The notes under the pieces: model-generated
What the model saw: the letters and a program-made list of their open reading frames with translations, nothing else
Told to the model about the DNA's origin: nothing
Databases searched by the model: none
Program-made: the position numbers and the translations under genes
Source: Sphingopyxis sp.
Lineage (GTDB): Bacteria; Pseudomonadota; Alphaproteobacteria; Sphingomonadales; Sphingomonadaceae
Length of the DNA stretch: 64,000 nucleotides
NCBI RefSeq assembly: GCF_016793825.1
Contig: NZ_JAEULM010000044.1
Span: forward strand, 62,001-126,000
Reading direction: 5' to 3'
In this document: piece by piece, positions 8,643-17,284 of the stretch
How positions within the stretch are numbered: position 1 is the first letter of the stretch
Layout of the letters: the number at the start of each line of letters is the position of its first letter

Positions 8643-11600
8643 ATGCGCAAGACTTTGCTGGCGTCGACCTGTCTGGCCGCGATCATTTGGGCGCCTGTTC
8701 GCGCCGAGACCACCATCACGACGACGACAACGGTCCCCGTCCGCACGTCGACGGTCAAAACGGGCGCTCCCGACGACATCAGGATCACGTCGGCGGGGTC
8801 GGTCAAGCCGAATGCCGGAACAGCGGTTACGATCGACAGCAACAACAAGGTCGCCAACGAAGGCGTCATCCAGATCACCAACGCGGACGGCGCCACCGGC
8901 ATTTTCGCGAACGCCGGCGCGGTTGGCGGCATCACGAACGCCGCCGGCGCGAAGATCATCGTCGATGAAAGCTACGCCCCGACCGATATCGACAATGACG
9001 GCGACATCGACGGCCCGTTCGCGGTTGGCACCGGCCGCACCGGCATGGCCACCGGCGGGGTGTTCACCGGAGCGATCGTCAACAATGGCGAGATCACCGT
9101 CGAAGGTAACAATTCGGCAGGCATACGCCTCGGCGGCCCGCTGACGGGCGATTTTGCGAATAATGGCACCGTCTCGGTACTGGGCACAAACGCGCTGGGC
9201 GTCGGGTTGCAGAATGTCACCGGCAACGTGCGTCTGGCCGGCACCATCACCGCAATCGGCGAGAACGCTACCGCCGCGCGTCTCGCCGGCAACCTGACCG
9301 GCGCGCTCGTCGTTCAGGGAACCCTCACCGCATCCGGCTATCGTTTTACCACGGCGCCGAGCGATCCTTCGAAGCTCGACGCCGACGACCTGCTCATCGG
9401 CGGCCCCGCGCTCTCGATCGAAGGGAATGTGACCGGCGGCATCGTCGTCGCCATTCCGCCGAAGGATACGAAGCCTGAAGACAAGGATGAAGACAAGGAC
9501 GGGATCGACGACGACAAGGAAGGCAGTGGTGCCATCCGTTCGTTCGGATCGGCCCCGGCGCTCCGGATCGGTTCCGCAACGCAGGATATCAATGTCGGTC
9601 CGGTCGCGGGAACCGGCACCGGGCTTGGCCTGATCGTCGAGGGCTCGATAACCGGAAATGGCGTGTACGCGGGGAAGGATGCGGCAGCCATTCAGTTCGG
9701 CGGCATGGGCGGGAACGTGACGATTGCAGGCGGTGTCGGTGTCAGTGGCAGCGTGTCGGCGACCTCGAACGGCGCATCGGCGACGGCGATTCGCGTCGGC
9801 GCGGGGACGAGCACCCCGGAGATTCGCGTTGCAGGCAAGATCGACGCGGCGGGGGGCAGCACCGCGACCGCGATCACCACGGGAATCCTCGTCGAAGCCG
9901 GCGGTACCCTTCCCCTGATCCGCAACAGCGGCGCCATCACGGCGAAGGCTGGCGGTGACAATGGTACGGCGCGCGCCATCGTCGATCTGTCGGGCAGCGT
10001 TTCCACAGTCGAGAACAGCGGGACCATCAGCGCGAGTGGCGCGTTGGGCACGTCGGACCGTAATATCGCGATCGACCTGTCCGCGAACAATCTGGGAACG
10101 ACGGTCAAACAGACGGCAGTCGCTACAGGTATCGCCGCCCCGAGCATCGTCGGCGACGTCCGCTTTGGCGGCGGCAGCGACCTGTTCGACATCGCCGACG
10201 GGTCGGTGAAGGGGAGCGGCTATTTCGGAGCGGGCGACAACCGCCTGTCGTTGTCGGGCGATGCAACCTATGCGGGTTTCGCCGGCTTTGGCGCAGGCAG
10301 CGACACCCTGGCGCTCGCCGGCACGTCGGTGTTCAGCGGCACCGCCGATTTTGGCAGCGGCGGCGACACGCTCACGATCGCAGGATCCTCGCGCTTCTCC
10401 GGCAAATTGCTGAACGCGCAAGGACTGGCCGTTTCGGTTGATGGCGGCACGTTCGATGTGAGCGGCGCGACAGCGATTTCGTCATTGGCAGTGACCAACA
10501 AGGGAGCACTTGCGGTTCTGCTCGACAAGAGCGCTGACGGCACCGCCCTCAATGTGTCGGGCAATGCGAGCTTCGGCGCGGAGTCCAGGCTGATCCTGAA
10601 GATCAAGGATATCGAAAGCGCCGAGGGCAGCCATGTCGTCCTTACCGCGGGGACATTGACGGGCGCGAACAACCTCGTTGCCAGCTCGACGCTGCTCCCC
10701 TTTCTTTACAAGGGCACGTTGAGTTCGACCGCCAATCAGGTGCTTGTCAATGTAACGCGCAAGAGCACCGCTGATCTTGGCCTCAACCGTTCGGAGGCGA
10801 GCGCTTTCAATGCGGTCATCGATGCCGTGTCCGCCGATCAGAAGGTCGAAGACGTGTTCCTTGGCATCACCGACGGCGAACGGTTCCGCAATCAGCTTGG
10901 ACAGATGCTCCCGGAGCATGAAGGCGGCGTTTTCGAAACGGTCACTTCAGGGTCACGGGCGCTCGCGCGCTATTTGCAGGATCCCAACGCGCCGTATCAG
11001 GATCAGGGCAAATGGCGCTACTGGGTCAACCAGGCAGTATGGGGTACGGCAAAGGGCGTCGGCGATACCGCCGGTTACGACGTCAGCGGCTGGGGCATTT
11101 CGCTGGGCGGCGAAATCAAGTCCGACATCGGCAACTTCGGCGTGTCGGCGGCCTTTCTCAACGGCAAGGACGGCAACAGCAGCAACGAAAGCGAAGTATC
11201 GTCGAGCCAGTTCGAAGGGGCGCTGCACTGGCGCCTGGAATCGAAAGGCTGGATGGCCAATGCCCGCGTCTCGGGCGCGCCGATAAGCCTGAAGGGTACC
11301 CGTATCTTCCGCGCGCAGGACGGTGCTGGCGAGATCGAAAAGACGATGAGGGGCAAATGGGATGCAACGCTCTGGTCGGCTTCGGGGTCGCTGGCGAAAG
11401 ATGCGGAGCTTGGCGGCATTACCCTGCGCCCGATGGTTGCGATCGACTATTTCAAGCTGAAGGAGGACGGATATCAGGAGAGCGGCGGCGGCGACGCGCT
11501 CGACCTCCACGTCCTCGGCCGCAGCAGCGACGAATTGGCGGTGTCGGGAACGATGGCGATCGGTCTGCAGTTCGGCGGCGCTGACGAATATGATGGCTGG

Positions 11601-11846
11601 ACTCGCTTCGAACTCGAAGGCGGCCGGCGCCAGATCGTGAGCGGCAACCTTGGCGTGACGACGGCGGCATTCAAGGACGGCACCCCCTTCACTCTCACTC
11701 CCGACGATCGCACGAGCGGCTGGGTCGGCCGCTTTCGCGGCATCGCCGGCAATTCGGCTTTCCAGATTGCAGGCGAAGTGTCCGCGGAAGAACAACAAAG
11801 CCATATCGGCTGGGCGTTCCGTGCGAGCCTGCGGGTCGGCCTGTAG
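8643..11846 (+). CDS. Autotransporter (type Va secretion) outer-membrane protein
   Basis: A 1067-residue protein. A signal peptide (about residues 1-21, ending APVRA) precedes a long repetitive passenger rich in Gly, Ala, Asn, Thr and Val, with recurring NxGxI and VxGxVT units that suggest a right-handed beta-helix. The last 270 or so residues form an autotransporter beta-barrel (starts GKWRYWVNQAVWG, ends RASLRVGL). Two Asp-rich loops interrupt the passenger: DIDNDGDIDGP near residue 115 and DKDEDKDGIDDDKEG near 280, which resemble thrombospondin type 3 or dockerin calcium sites. AAGGGAAA lies just upstream of the ATG. The passenger gives no clue to enzymatic activity; adhesion is the usual role. 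Confidence 0.9.
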   Translation: MRKTLLASTCLAAIIWAPVRAETTITTTTTVPVRTSTVKTGAPDDIRITSAGSVKPNAGTAVTIDSNNKVANEGVIQITNADGATGIFANAGAVGGITNAAGAKIIVDESYAPTDIDNDGDIDGPFAVGTGRTGMATGGVFTGAIVNNGEITVEGNNSAGIRLGGPLTGDFANNGTVSVLGTNALGVGLQNVTGNVRLAGTITAIGENATAARLAGNLTGALVVQGTLTASGYRFTTAPSDPSKLDADDLLIGGPALSIEGNVTGGIVVAIPPKDTKPEDKDEDKDGIDDDKEGSGAIRSFGSAPALRIGSATQDINVGPVAGTGTGLGLIVEGSITGNGVYAGKDAAAIQFGGMGGNVTIAGGVGVSGSVSATSNGASATAIRVGAGTSTPEIRVAGKIDAAGGSTATAITTGILVEAGGTLPLIRNSGAITAKAGGDNGTARAIVDLSGSVSTVENSGTISASGALGTSDRNIAIDLSANNLGTTVKQTAVATGIAAPSIVGDVRFGGGSDLFDIADGSVKGSGYFGAGDNRLSLSGDATYAGFAGFGAGSDTLALAGTSVFSGTADFGSGGDTLTIAGSSRFSGKLLNAQGLAVSVDGGTFDVSGATAISSLAVTNKGALAVLLDKSADGTALNVSGNASFGAESRLILKIKDIESAEGSHVVLTAGTLTGANNLVASSTLLPFLYKGTLSSTANQVLVNVTRKSTADLGLNRSEASAFNAVIDAVSADQKVEDVFLGITDGERFRNQLGQMLPEHEGGVFETVTSGSRALARYLQDPNAPYQDQGKWRYWVNQAVWGTAKGVGDTAGYDVSGWGISLGGEIKSDIGNFGVSAAFLNGKDGNSSNESEVSSSQFEGALHWRLESKGWMANARVSGAPISLKGTRIFRAQDGAGEIEKTMRGKWDATLWSASGSLAKDAELGGITLRPMVAIDYFKLKEDGYQESGGGDALDLHVLGRSSDELAVSGTMAIGLQFGGADEYDGWTRFELEGGRRQIVSGNLGVTTAAFKDGTPFTLTPDDRTSGWVGRFRGIAGNSAFQIAGEVSAEEQQSHIGWAFRASLRVGL

Positions 11847-11847
11847 C

Positions 11848-11905
11848 CCCCCTTGGCCGGCGCGCAGCAAGGGGGAGGCCATTCCCTACCCCGCCTCCCC
11901 CTTGC
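11848..11905. promoter_or_regulatory. Two mutually exclusive hairpins after the autotransporter gene
   Basis: Three segments share complementarity. CCCCCTTG (11848-11855) pairs with CAAGGGGG (11868-11875). The overlapping segment GCAAGGGGGAGGC (11867-11879) also pairs perfectly over 13 bp with GCCTCCCCCTTGC (11893-11905). The two stems cannot form together. Neither is followed by a T run. The stronger stem could protect or terminate the autotransporter message, or the pair could act as a switch ahead of the sigma gene at 12106. The structure is seen in the sequence; the function is inferred. Confidence 0.6.
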
Positions 11906-12105
11906 AACCGTCCGGATGAAAGAGACAAATGCCACTGCCGGTTCGTTCCTTTTCAGATATTTGGCCCGTCGCGGTCGATGGTGAAGCGTCGCCGCAGTTG
12001 CATGGATCGGACTCGCCGCTATATGCCCCCCCGATCAGGGGGCCGAATGGAGCGCGACAATGGCGCGCGCACCGGAAGACTGTGGCATTCCAGAGCAAGC
12101 AATTC

Positions 12106-12624
12106 ATGACTGAGGCGAGTGATCGAACCGACGCCGCGCAAGGCATCGAAGGCGTGCTGCTCGCCAACCGAAGCCGTGTCGTGCGTTTCCTCGAGGTGCG
12201 CGGAGCGGGTGACGCGGCGGAAGATGTGTTTCAGGATTTGTGGATGCGCCTGACCGAACGTCCGCTGGGCCCGATCGCCGACCCGCTCCCCTATATCATG
12301 CGCGCCGCAAACAACCTGATGCTCGATCGTTATCGCTCGGCGCGGCAAAGTGCGCTCCGCGACAAGGCGTGGAGCGACACGACGGCAGTGCAGGCGCCGT
12401 CGGCCGAGCATGTGCTGATCTCGCGGGGACAACTTGCGTTGGTCGAGCGGGCCATTGCGGCGACCGGGGAGCGCCCTGCCCGTATCTTTCGCCGGTTCCG
12501 TATCGACTGCATCCAGCAACGCGATATTGCGAGTGAGATGGGCGTCAGCCTGAGCACGGTGGAGGCCGATCTGCGCAAGGTTTATGCGGCAATCGCCATG
12601 GTCCGGAGGCAGTTCGATGCGTGA
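12106..12624 (+). CDS. ECF RNA polymerase sigma factor (FecI-like)
   Basis: A 172-residue extracytoplasmic-function sigma factor. Region 2 includes AAEDVFQDLWMRL and a PLPYIMRAANNLMLDRYR helix; region 4 has the HTH segment QRDIASEMGVSLSTVEADL. The ATG at 12106 was chosen because the upstream in-frame extension (to 11929) lacks domain character. The gene overlaps the FecR gene by 8 bp and leads a sigma/anti-sigma/TonB-receptor set. In FecI systems the sigma factor is released when the receptor binds its ligand and then transcribes the receptor operon. A 260-bp gap separates it from the autotransporter. Confidence 0.93.
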   Translation: MTEASDRTDAAQGIEGVLLANRSRVVRFLEVRGAGDAAEDVFQDLWMRLTERPLGPIADPLPYIMRAANNLMLDRYRSARQSALRDKAWSDTTAVQAPSAEHVLISRGQLALVERAIAATGERPARIFRRFRIDCIQQRDIASEMGVSLSTVEADLRKVYAAIAMVRRQFDA

Positions 12625-13552
12625 TGTCCCGAACACTGCCGCAGAGGCGCAGGCCATCGACTGGATCGTTCGCCAGCGCGATCCCGCGTTCACGGACTGG
12701 GATGGCTTCGCCGACTGGCTTGCCGAGAACCCCCGGCATTCGGATATCTACGACGCGCTTGCGGTGCTGGATCAGGATCTTGGCGCGCTGCCTTTGGAAA
12801 GTGCCCCTTCCCTGGCCACCCATCCCGCCGCGCCGCGCCGCCCTTCACGCCGCATGTGGTTCGGGGGCGCGATCGCAGCGGCGCTGGTCGCGGCGGTCAC
12901 GCTGCCCAGCCTTGACCTGTTCGTCGATGGCAGCCGCATTGAAACCGCTGCGGGCGAGCATCGTACGGTCCGGCTCGCGGACGGATCGAGCATCGAGATC
13001 AACGGAGCTTCGGCGATCATGCTCGACAAGGATCGGCCACGCTTTGCCCGATTGGAATCCGGCGAGGCCATGTTCCATGTGGTGCATAACGACCGCGACC
13101 CTTTCGTGGTCGAAGCCGGTCCCGCCCGTATCGTCGACCTCGGCACTGCCTTCAACGTGGTCCGCGGTGAACGCCGGACGTCGGTCGCGGTGTCCGAAGG
13201 CGTCGTGCTGTACAACCCGCACCGCGACAAGGTCCGCGTCGCCGCAGGCCAGGCGATCGACACCCGCGATGGTGACGTCACGCCGCCAAACGTTCGTCCG
13301 GTCGATATCGCCAATGTCGGCGGCTGGCGGACCGGCCTGCTGGTATACACCGATGCTTCGCTTGCGTCGGTTGCCGAGGATCTGAGGCGAACCGCCGGGA
13401 TGGATGTCCGCGTGTCGCCCGAGGCCGCCGGCCAGTCCTTCCGCGGCGCGCTGATCGTCGACAAGGATCGCGAACGCACGATCGCCGATCTGGCGGCCCT
13501 GTCGGGAACCCGGGTCGAACGGCGCGGCAGCGGCTGGCTCCTCACCCGCTAG
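12617..13552 (+). CDS. FecR-family anti-sigma factor / signal transducer
   Basis: A 311-residue inner-membrane protein. The N-terminal cytoplasmic DUF4880-like segment (AIDWIVRQRDPAF to ENPRHSDIYDAL) should bind the sigma factor. One membrane helix (MWFGGAIAAALVAAVTLPSL, about residues 75-94) follows. The periplasmic FecR domain (AAGEHRTVRLADGSSIEING to DLGTAFNVV) and a C-terminal STN-like segment (DASLASVAEDLRR onward) should contact the receptor. GGAGG at 12605-12609 sits 7 bases before the ATG. It overlaps the sigma gene and ends one base before the receptor ATG. Confidence 0.93.
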   Translation: MRDVPNTAAEAQAIDWIVRQRDPAFTDWDGFADWLAENPRHSDIYDALAVLDQDLGALPLESAPSLATHPAAPRRPSRRMWFGGAIAAALVAAVTLPSLDLFVDGSRIETAAGEHRTVRLADGSSIEINGASAIMLDKDRPRFARLESGEAMFHVVHNDRDPFVVEAGPARIVDLGTAFNVVRGERRTSVAVSEGVVLYNPHRDKVRVAAGQAIDTRDGDVTPPNVRPVDIANVGGWRTGLLVYTDASLASVAEDLRRTAGMDVRVSPEAAGQSFRGALIVDKDRERTIADLAALSGTRVERRGSGWLLTR

Positions 13553-13553
13553 A

Positions 13554-16019
13554 ATGAACCGGACAAACGCCTCGGCCCTCGCCTTCCTGCTGCTGGTGCT
13601 GCCAGTTCAGGCGCAGGCAGCCGACGAGCGCACGTTCGATGTGCCGCGGGGCAGCCTGTCGGCCAGCTTGCCCCAGCTCAGCCGTCAGGCGGGCGTAAGC
13701 ATCAGTGTCTCCGACGCGCGGCTCTGGCAGGCCGATGCCAAGGCGGTGAAAGGCCGGATGAGCATCGAGGCCGCGATACGGCGGTTGCTCGCCGGAACCG
13801 ACGCCCGCGCCGTGCGCGTGAGTCCGACGAGTTGGCGGATCGAACACCGGCCGACGCCCTATCGCGCCGCACGGCGTTCGCCGCCGCCGGTCACGGCATC
13901 GCAGCTTCGCAGCCCTGCGCCTTCCTATGATCTGGTGGCTGCGGAGCAGGACGAAATCATCGTCACGGCGTCCAAGACCGACCTCCCCTATTCGCGCTTC
14001 GCTGGTGTCGCGACGCAGTTGAACGGCGATGATCTGGCGTTCGGCAGCGAGCGCGGGATGGACTCGATCCTCGCTCGCGTGGCGACCATCTCGTCGACCC
14101 ATCTCGGGTCGGGGCGCAACAAGCTGTTCATCCGCGGGATCGCCGATTCAAGTTTTACTGGCCCGACGCAGGCGACCGTGGGGCAGTATCTTGGCGATGT
14201 TCGCCTTACCTATAATGCACCCGACCCCGATCTGCGCCTTTATGACATCGACAGCGTCGAGATTCTCGAGGGACCTCAAGGCACGCTCTATGGCGCCGGT
14301 TCACTGGGTGGAATCATTCGCTCGGTGCCAAAGGCGCCCGACCCGCGCGAGATGAAGCTCCAGGTCATCGCCGGCGCTTCAGCGACGCAGCACGGCGATC
14401 CCGGCGGCGATATTGCCGGCATAGTCAATCTGCCCGTGGGAACCGGCGGGCATGCCCTGCGCCTCGTCGGATATATGCTGACCGACGGCGGCTACATCGA
14501 CAATCCGATACTGGGCCAGAACGACGTCAATCGCGTTCATGTGCGGGGTAGTCGCGCCAGCTTTCGGTTTGAGGCGGGCGACGACTGGACGGTCGATCTT
14601 GGCGGCGTCTACCAGGCCATCACGTCGGACGACGCCCAATATGCCGATAAGAACGCGCCGCCACTGACCCGCAACTCGATGGTGCAGCAAAACGCCAAGG
14701 CACGGTATGGCCTTGCCACGCTGGTTGTCGTCAAGGATTGGAGCACGCTCCATTTCCAGTCGTCGAACGCCCTTGTCGATCACCGACTTTCCGAGCGCTT
14801 CGATGCCAGCCTGTCCGACGGAGCGATTCGTACGGTCGATGTCGCCCGGATCTTCGCGCCGACTATCGTCAATCCGGCGATCACGCAGCCGCGCGTTCTC
14901 GACCAGCACAATGCGACGCGCATGATGGTGAGCGAAAACCGCCTGTCGCGCCCCTATCAGAACGGGCTTGGCTGGGTGATCGGAACCAGCTTCGTGGACA
15001 ATCGGACGCGGCAGCAACGCGATTTTCGTCTTCTGGGGCTGCGGGCCGTGTTGCCCGGCGTGACCAACCGCATCACCGAGTTCACCGGCTATGCCGAGGC
15101 GACGGCGGAGGTGATTCCCGATGTCATGGTCTCCGGCGGGGTTCGTCTGTCGCATGCCAAGCTCGGCGGCGAAGCCGAGGGCGTTTCGCTGGCTGCGTCG
15201 CTTGCCGGTCGGGGAACCACGGCAACGCGGCGTGAAACCGACCTGCTTCCGTCGATTTCGGTACTCGCGATGCCGGTCGACAACGTCAGAATCTACGCTC
15301 GATATCAGGAAGGCTTTCGTCCCGGCGGGCTGGCGGTGGACGGCAATTTCGTCCGCCGCTTTCGCAATGATCAGGTGCGGACTTGGGAGGGCGGCGTCCG
15401 CTTCGGGGAGAAGGGACGCACCCCATTCGATGCCACGCTATCGCTCTCTCGTACACGCTGGCGCGATATTCAGGCCGACTTCATCGATGCGAACGGTTTT
15501 CCGACAACCGCCAATATTGGCAACGGCCGGATCATGAGCCTGTCAGGCGCGATCGCTTTCCGCCCGATCCCCGCACTCTCCTTCGATCTGGGAGCCGTCT
15601 ATAACCACAGCCGTGTCGATGAACTTTCGGCGCAGATATTGCCGGTCTTTGCCGCGACGCCCGCACGGTTGGGCCGTATCCCCAATGTCGCGAGCCATGC
15701 GGTACGTGGCTCCGTGACCTATGTTTCCCCGGTTGGGGACAGCGCCGAACTGCGCCTGAATGGCTGGGCGAATTATGTCGGACCGTCACGGCTCGGCATC
15801 GGTCCCGTGCTGGGCGAAGGGCAAGGCGACTATGTCGATACCGGGCTGGCAATGCGACTCGGCACCGAGCATCGCGGGCTTTCGCTGACGCTCACCAACC
15901 TGTTCGACGCGCGCGGGAACCGCTTCGCGCTCGGTACGCCGTTCGTGGAGGGCGGCGCGGGTTACATGACGCCGCTCCGCCCTCGCACGATCAGGATCGC
16001 CGTCGACGTCAGCTATTGA
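13554..16019 (+). CDS. TonB-dependent receptor with N-terminal signalling (STN) domain
   Basis: An 821-residue outer-membrane transporter. A signal peptide (about residues 1-23, ending QAQAA) is followed by an STN/secretin-type domain (residues 24-100, FDVPRGSLSASLPQLSRQAG), the hallmark of receptors that signal to FecR. The TonB box is probably DEIIVTASK near residue 135. The plug follows (IRGIADSSF and VEILEGPQGTLYGAGSLGG), then a 22-strand barrel ending TIRIAVDVSY. The ligand is unknown; siderophores, haem and glycans are all used by relatives. Its start is one base after the FecR stop with no strong ribosome-binding site, which suggests translational coupling. Confidence 0.95.
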   Translation: MNRTNASALAFLLLVLPVQAQAADERTFDVPRGSLSASLPQLSRQAGVSISVSDARLWQADAKAVKGRMSIEAAIRRLLAGTDARAVRVSPTSWRIEHRPTPYRAARRSPPPVTASQLRSPAPSYDLVAAEQDEIIVTASKTDLPYSRFAGVATQLNGDDLAFGSERGMDSILARVATISSTHLGSGRNKLFIRGIADSSFTGPTQATVGQYLGDVRLTYNAPDPDLRLYDIDSVEILEGPQGTLYGAGSLGGIIRSVPKAPDPREMKLQVIAGASATQHGDPGGDIAGIVNLPVGTGGHALRLVGYMLTDGGYIDNPILGQNDVNRVHVRGSRASFRFEAGDDWTVDLGGVYQAITSDDAQYADKNAPPLTRNSMVQQNAKARYGLATLVVVKDWSTLHFQSSNALVDHRLSERFDASLSDGAIRTVDVARIFAPTIVNPAITQPRVLDQHNATRMMVSENRLSRPYQNGLGWVIGTSFVDNRTRQQRDFRLLGLRAVLPGVTNRITEFTGYAEATAEVIPDVMVSGGVRLSHAKLGGEAEGVSLAASLAGRGTTATRRETDLLPSISVLAMPVDNVRIYARYQEGFRPGGLAVDGNFVRRFRNDQVRTWEGGVRFGEKGRTPFDATLSLSRTRWRDIQADFIDANGFPTTANIGNGRIMSLSGAIAFRPIPALSFDLGAVYNHSRVDELSAQILPVFAATPARLGRIPNVASHAVRGSVTYVSPVGDSAELRLNGWANYVGPSRLGIGPVLGEGQGDYVDTGLAMRLGTEHRGLSLTLTNLFDARGNRFALGTPFVEGGAGYMTPLRPRTIRIAVDVSY

Positions 16020-16034
16020 GCCGACGGACTCCCC

Positions 16035-17174
16035 TCAATCGGCCAGCGTGATCCGTTCATAGCGGTCCATGTGATAGTCCGCGCTGCCGAACTGGCCTTC
16101 GATCATCGTCGCGCGCTTGAAATAGTGGCCGATCGCCAGTTCCTGCGTGATGCCGATGCCGCCGTGTGTCTGGATCGCGTTTTGTCCGACGAAGTTTGCG
16201 CCGCGCGCAACCTTGTTCTTGGCGGCCGAAACCGCGGCCATGCGCTCGTTTGCGGGAAGGCTGAGTTTCAGCGTTCCCATGATCGTCATCGATCGGGCCT
16301 GCTCGACCTCCATGAACATGTCGACCATGCGGTGTTGCAGCACCTGGAACTTGGCGATCGGCACGCCGAACTGCTTGCGCTGCTGGGTATATTCCAGCGT
16401 TCCTTCGTGCAGCTTCTGCATCACGCCGGTCGCCTCGGCGCAGATTGCCACGGTCGCCTCGTCGACGATCTGCTCGACCAGCGCCAGGCCATCGCCTTCG
16501 CCGCCGAGTAGTGCGTCGCCGGGAATCGCGACATTCTCAAAATAGATTTCGGAGGCGCGGCTACCGTCCACGGTGGGATAATCGCGGCGGACGATCCCGG
16601 GCAGGTTCGCGTCGATCAGGAACAGGGATACGCCATCCCTGTCGCGCTGGGCGCCGCCGGTGCGGGCCGTCACCAGCAGATGCGTCGCCCAGGGAGCGGC
16701 GTAGACGACGCCCTTGTGGCCGTTCAGCACATAACCCGCGCCGTCCTTTCTTGCGGTGGTGCGCAGGTTCGCGAGGTCATAGCGGCCCTGCGGCTCGGCG
16801 TAAGCGAAGGCAATGATGGCGTTGCCCGCGATGATCTCTGGAATCACCGCATCCGCCTGCGCGCCGCCGACGGCTTTCAGGGCGCCGCCAGCAATGACGA
16901 CGGTGGGAAGATAGGGCTCGATGCCCAGGACCTTGCCAAGTTCTTCCATCACGATGGCATTTTCGAGCGCGCCGCCGCCAAGGCCACCATGCTCTTCGGA
17001 AAAGGCCGCGCCAAGCATGCCGAGTTCCTGCGCCAGCGTCGTCCAGATCGCCGGATCGCGGCCGCTATCGCTATTGATGAACTTCTGGCGCGTTTCGAAG
17101 TCGTACGTGTCCGCAAGGAAACGCGACAGCGTATCGCGGATCATGTCCTGCGTTTCGGTGTAGGTGAAATCCAC
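16035..17174 (-). CDS. Acyl-CoA dehydrogenase, small-subunit type (PimD-like)
   Basis: A 379-residue flavin acyl-CoA dehydrogenase (VDFTYTETQDMIRDTLSRFL at the N terminus, TYDFETRQKF as in pimeloyl-CoA dehydrogenase small subunits). It includes GFRxG-type helices and the C-terminal QTHGGIGITQELAIGHYFKR segment. I set the start at GTG 17174: AAAGGAT lies 7 bases upstream, whereas the longer ATG frame at 17273 would translate the palindromic repeat in between. Together with the 17285-18478 gene it probably forms a heteromeric dehydrogenase that introduces a double bond into a CoA thioester. The exact substrate is open (dicarboxylic acyl, steroid side chain or other). Confidence 0.9.
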   Translation of the reverse strand: MDFTYTETQDMIRDTLSRFLADTYDFETRQKFINSDSGRDPAIWTTLAQELGMLGAAFSEEHGGLGGGALENAIVMEELGKVLGIEPYLPTVVIAGGALKAVGGAQADAVIPEIIAGNAIIAFAYAEPQGRYDLANLRTTARKDGAGYVLNGHKGVVYAAPWATHLLVTARTGGAQRDRDGVSLFLIDANLPGIVRRDYPTVDGSRASEIYFENVAIPGDALLGGEGDGLALVEQIVDEATVAICAEATGVMQKLHEGTLEYTQQRKQFGVPIAKFQVLQHRMVDMFMEVEQARSMTIMGTLKLSLPANERMAAVSAAKNKVARGANFVGQNAIQTHGGIGITQELAIGHYFKRATMIEGQFGSADYHMDRYERITLAD

Positions 17175-17195
17175 TATCTTATCCTTTATGTCACC

Positions 17196-17271
17196 GTCAT
17201 CCCGGCGAAGGCCGGGATCTCGTCGCCGCGTCGTGGCGACAGGTCGAGATTCCGGCCTGCGCCGGAATGAC
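17196..17271. repeat. REP-like palindromic intergenic element
   Basis: An imperfect 76-bp palindrome lies between two co-oriented genes. The outer arms start GTCATCCCGGCGAAGGCCGG and end GCCGGAATGAC, and a central stem GTCGCC/GGCGAC surrounds a 7-base loop. The GTCATxCCGGC...GCCGGxATGAC arms are typical of dispersed palindromes in alphaproteobacterial genomes. It could fold in the mRNA between the two dehydrogenase cistrons and change their ratio. Confidence 0.8.
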
Positions 17272-17284
17272 ATCGATTATTCGA

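Noticed and set aside
8628-10421. A 597-codon open frame antisense to the autotransporter
   Set aside because: It arises from codon bias in high-GC DNA; the plus-strand gene has a signal peptide, ribosome-binding site and barrel domain, while the antisense product has no recognisable fold.
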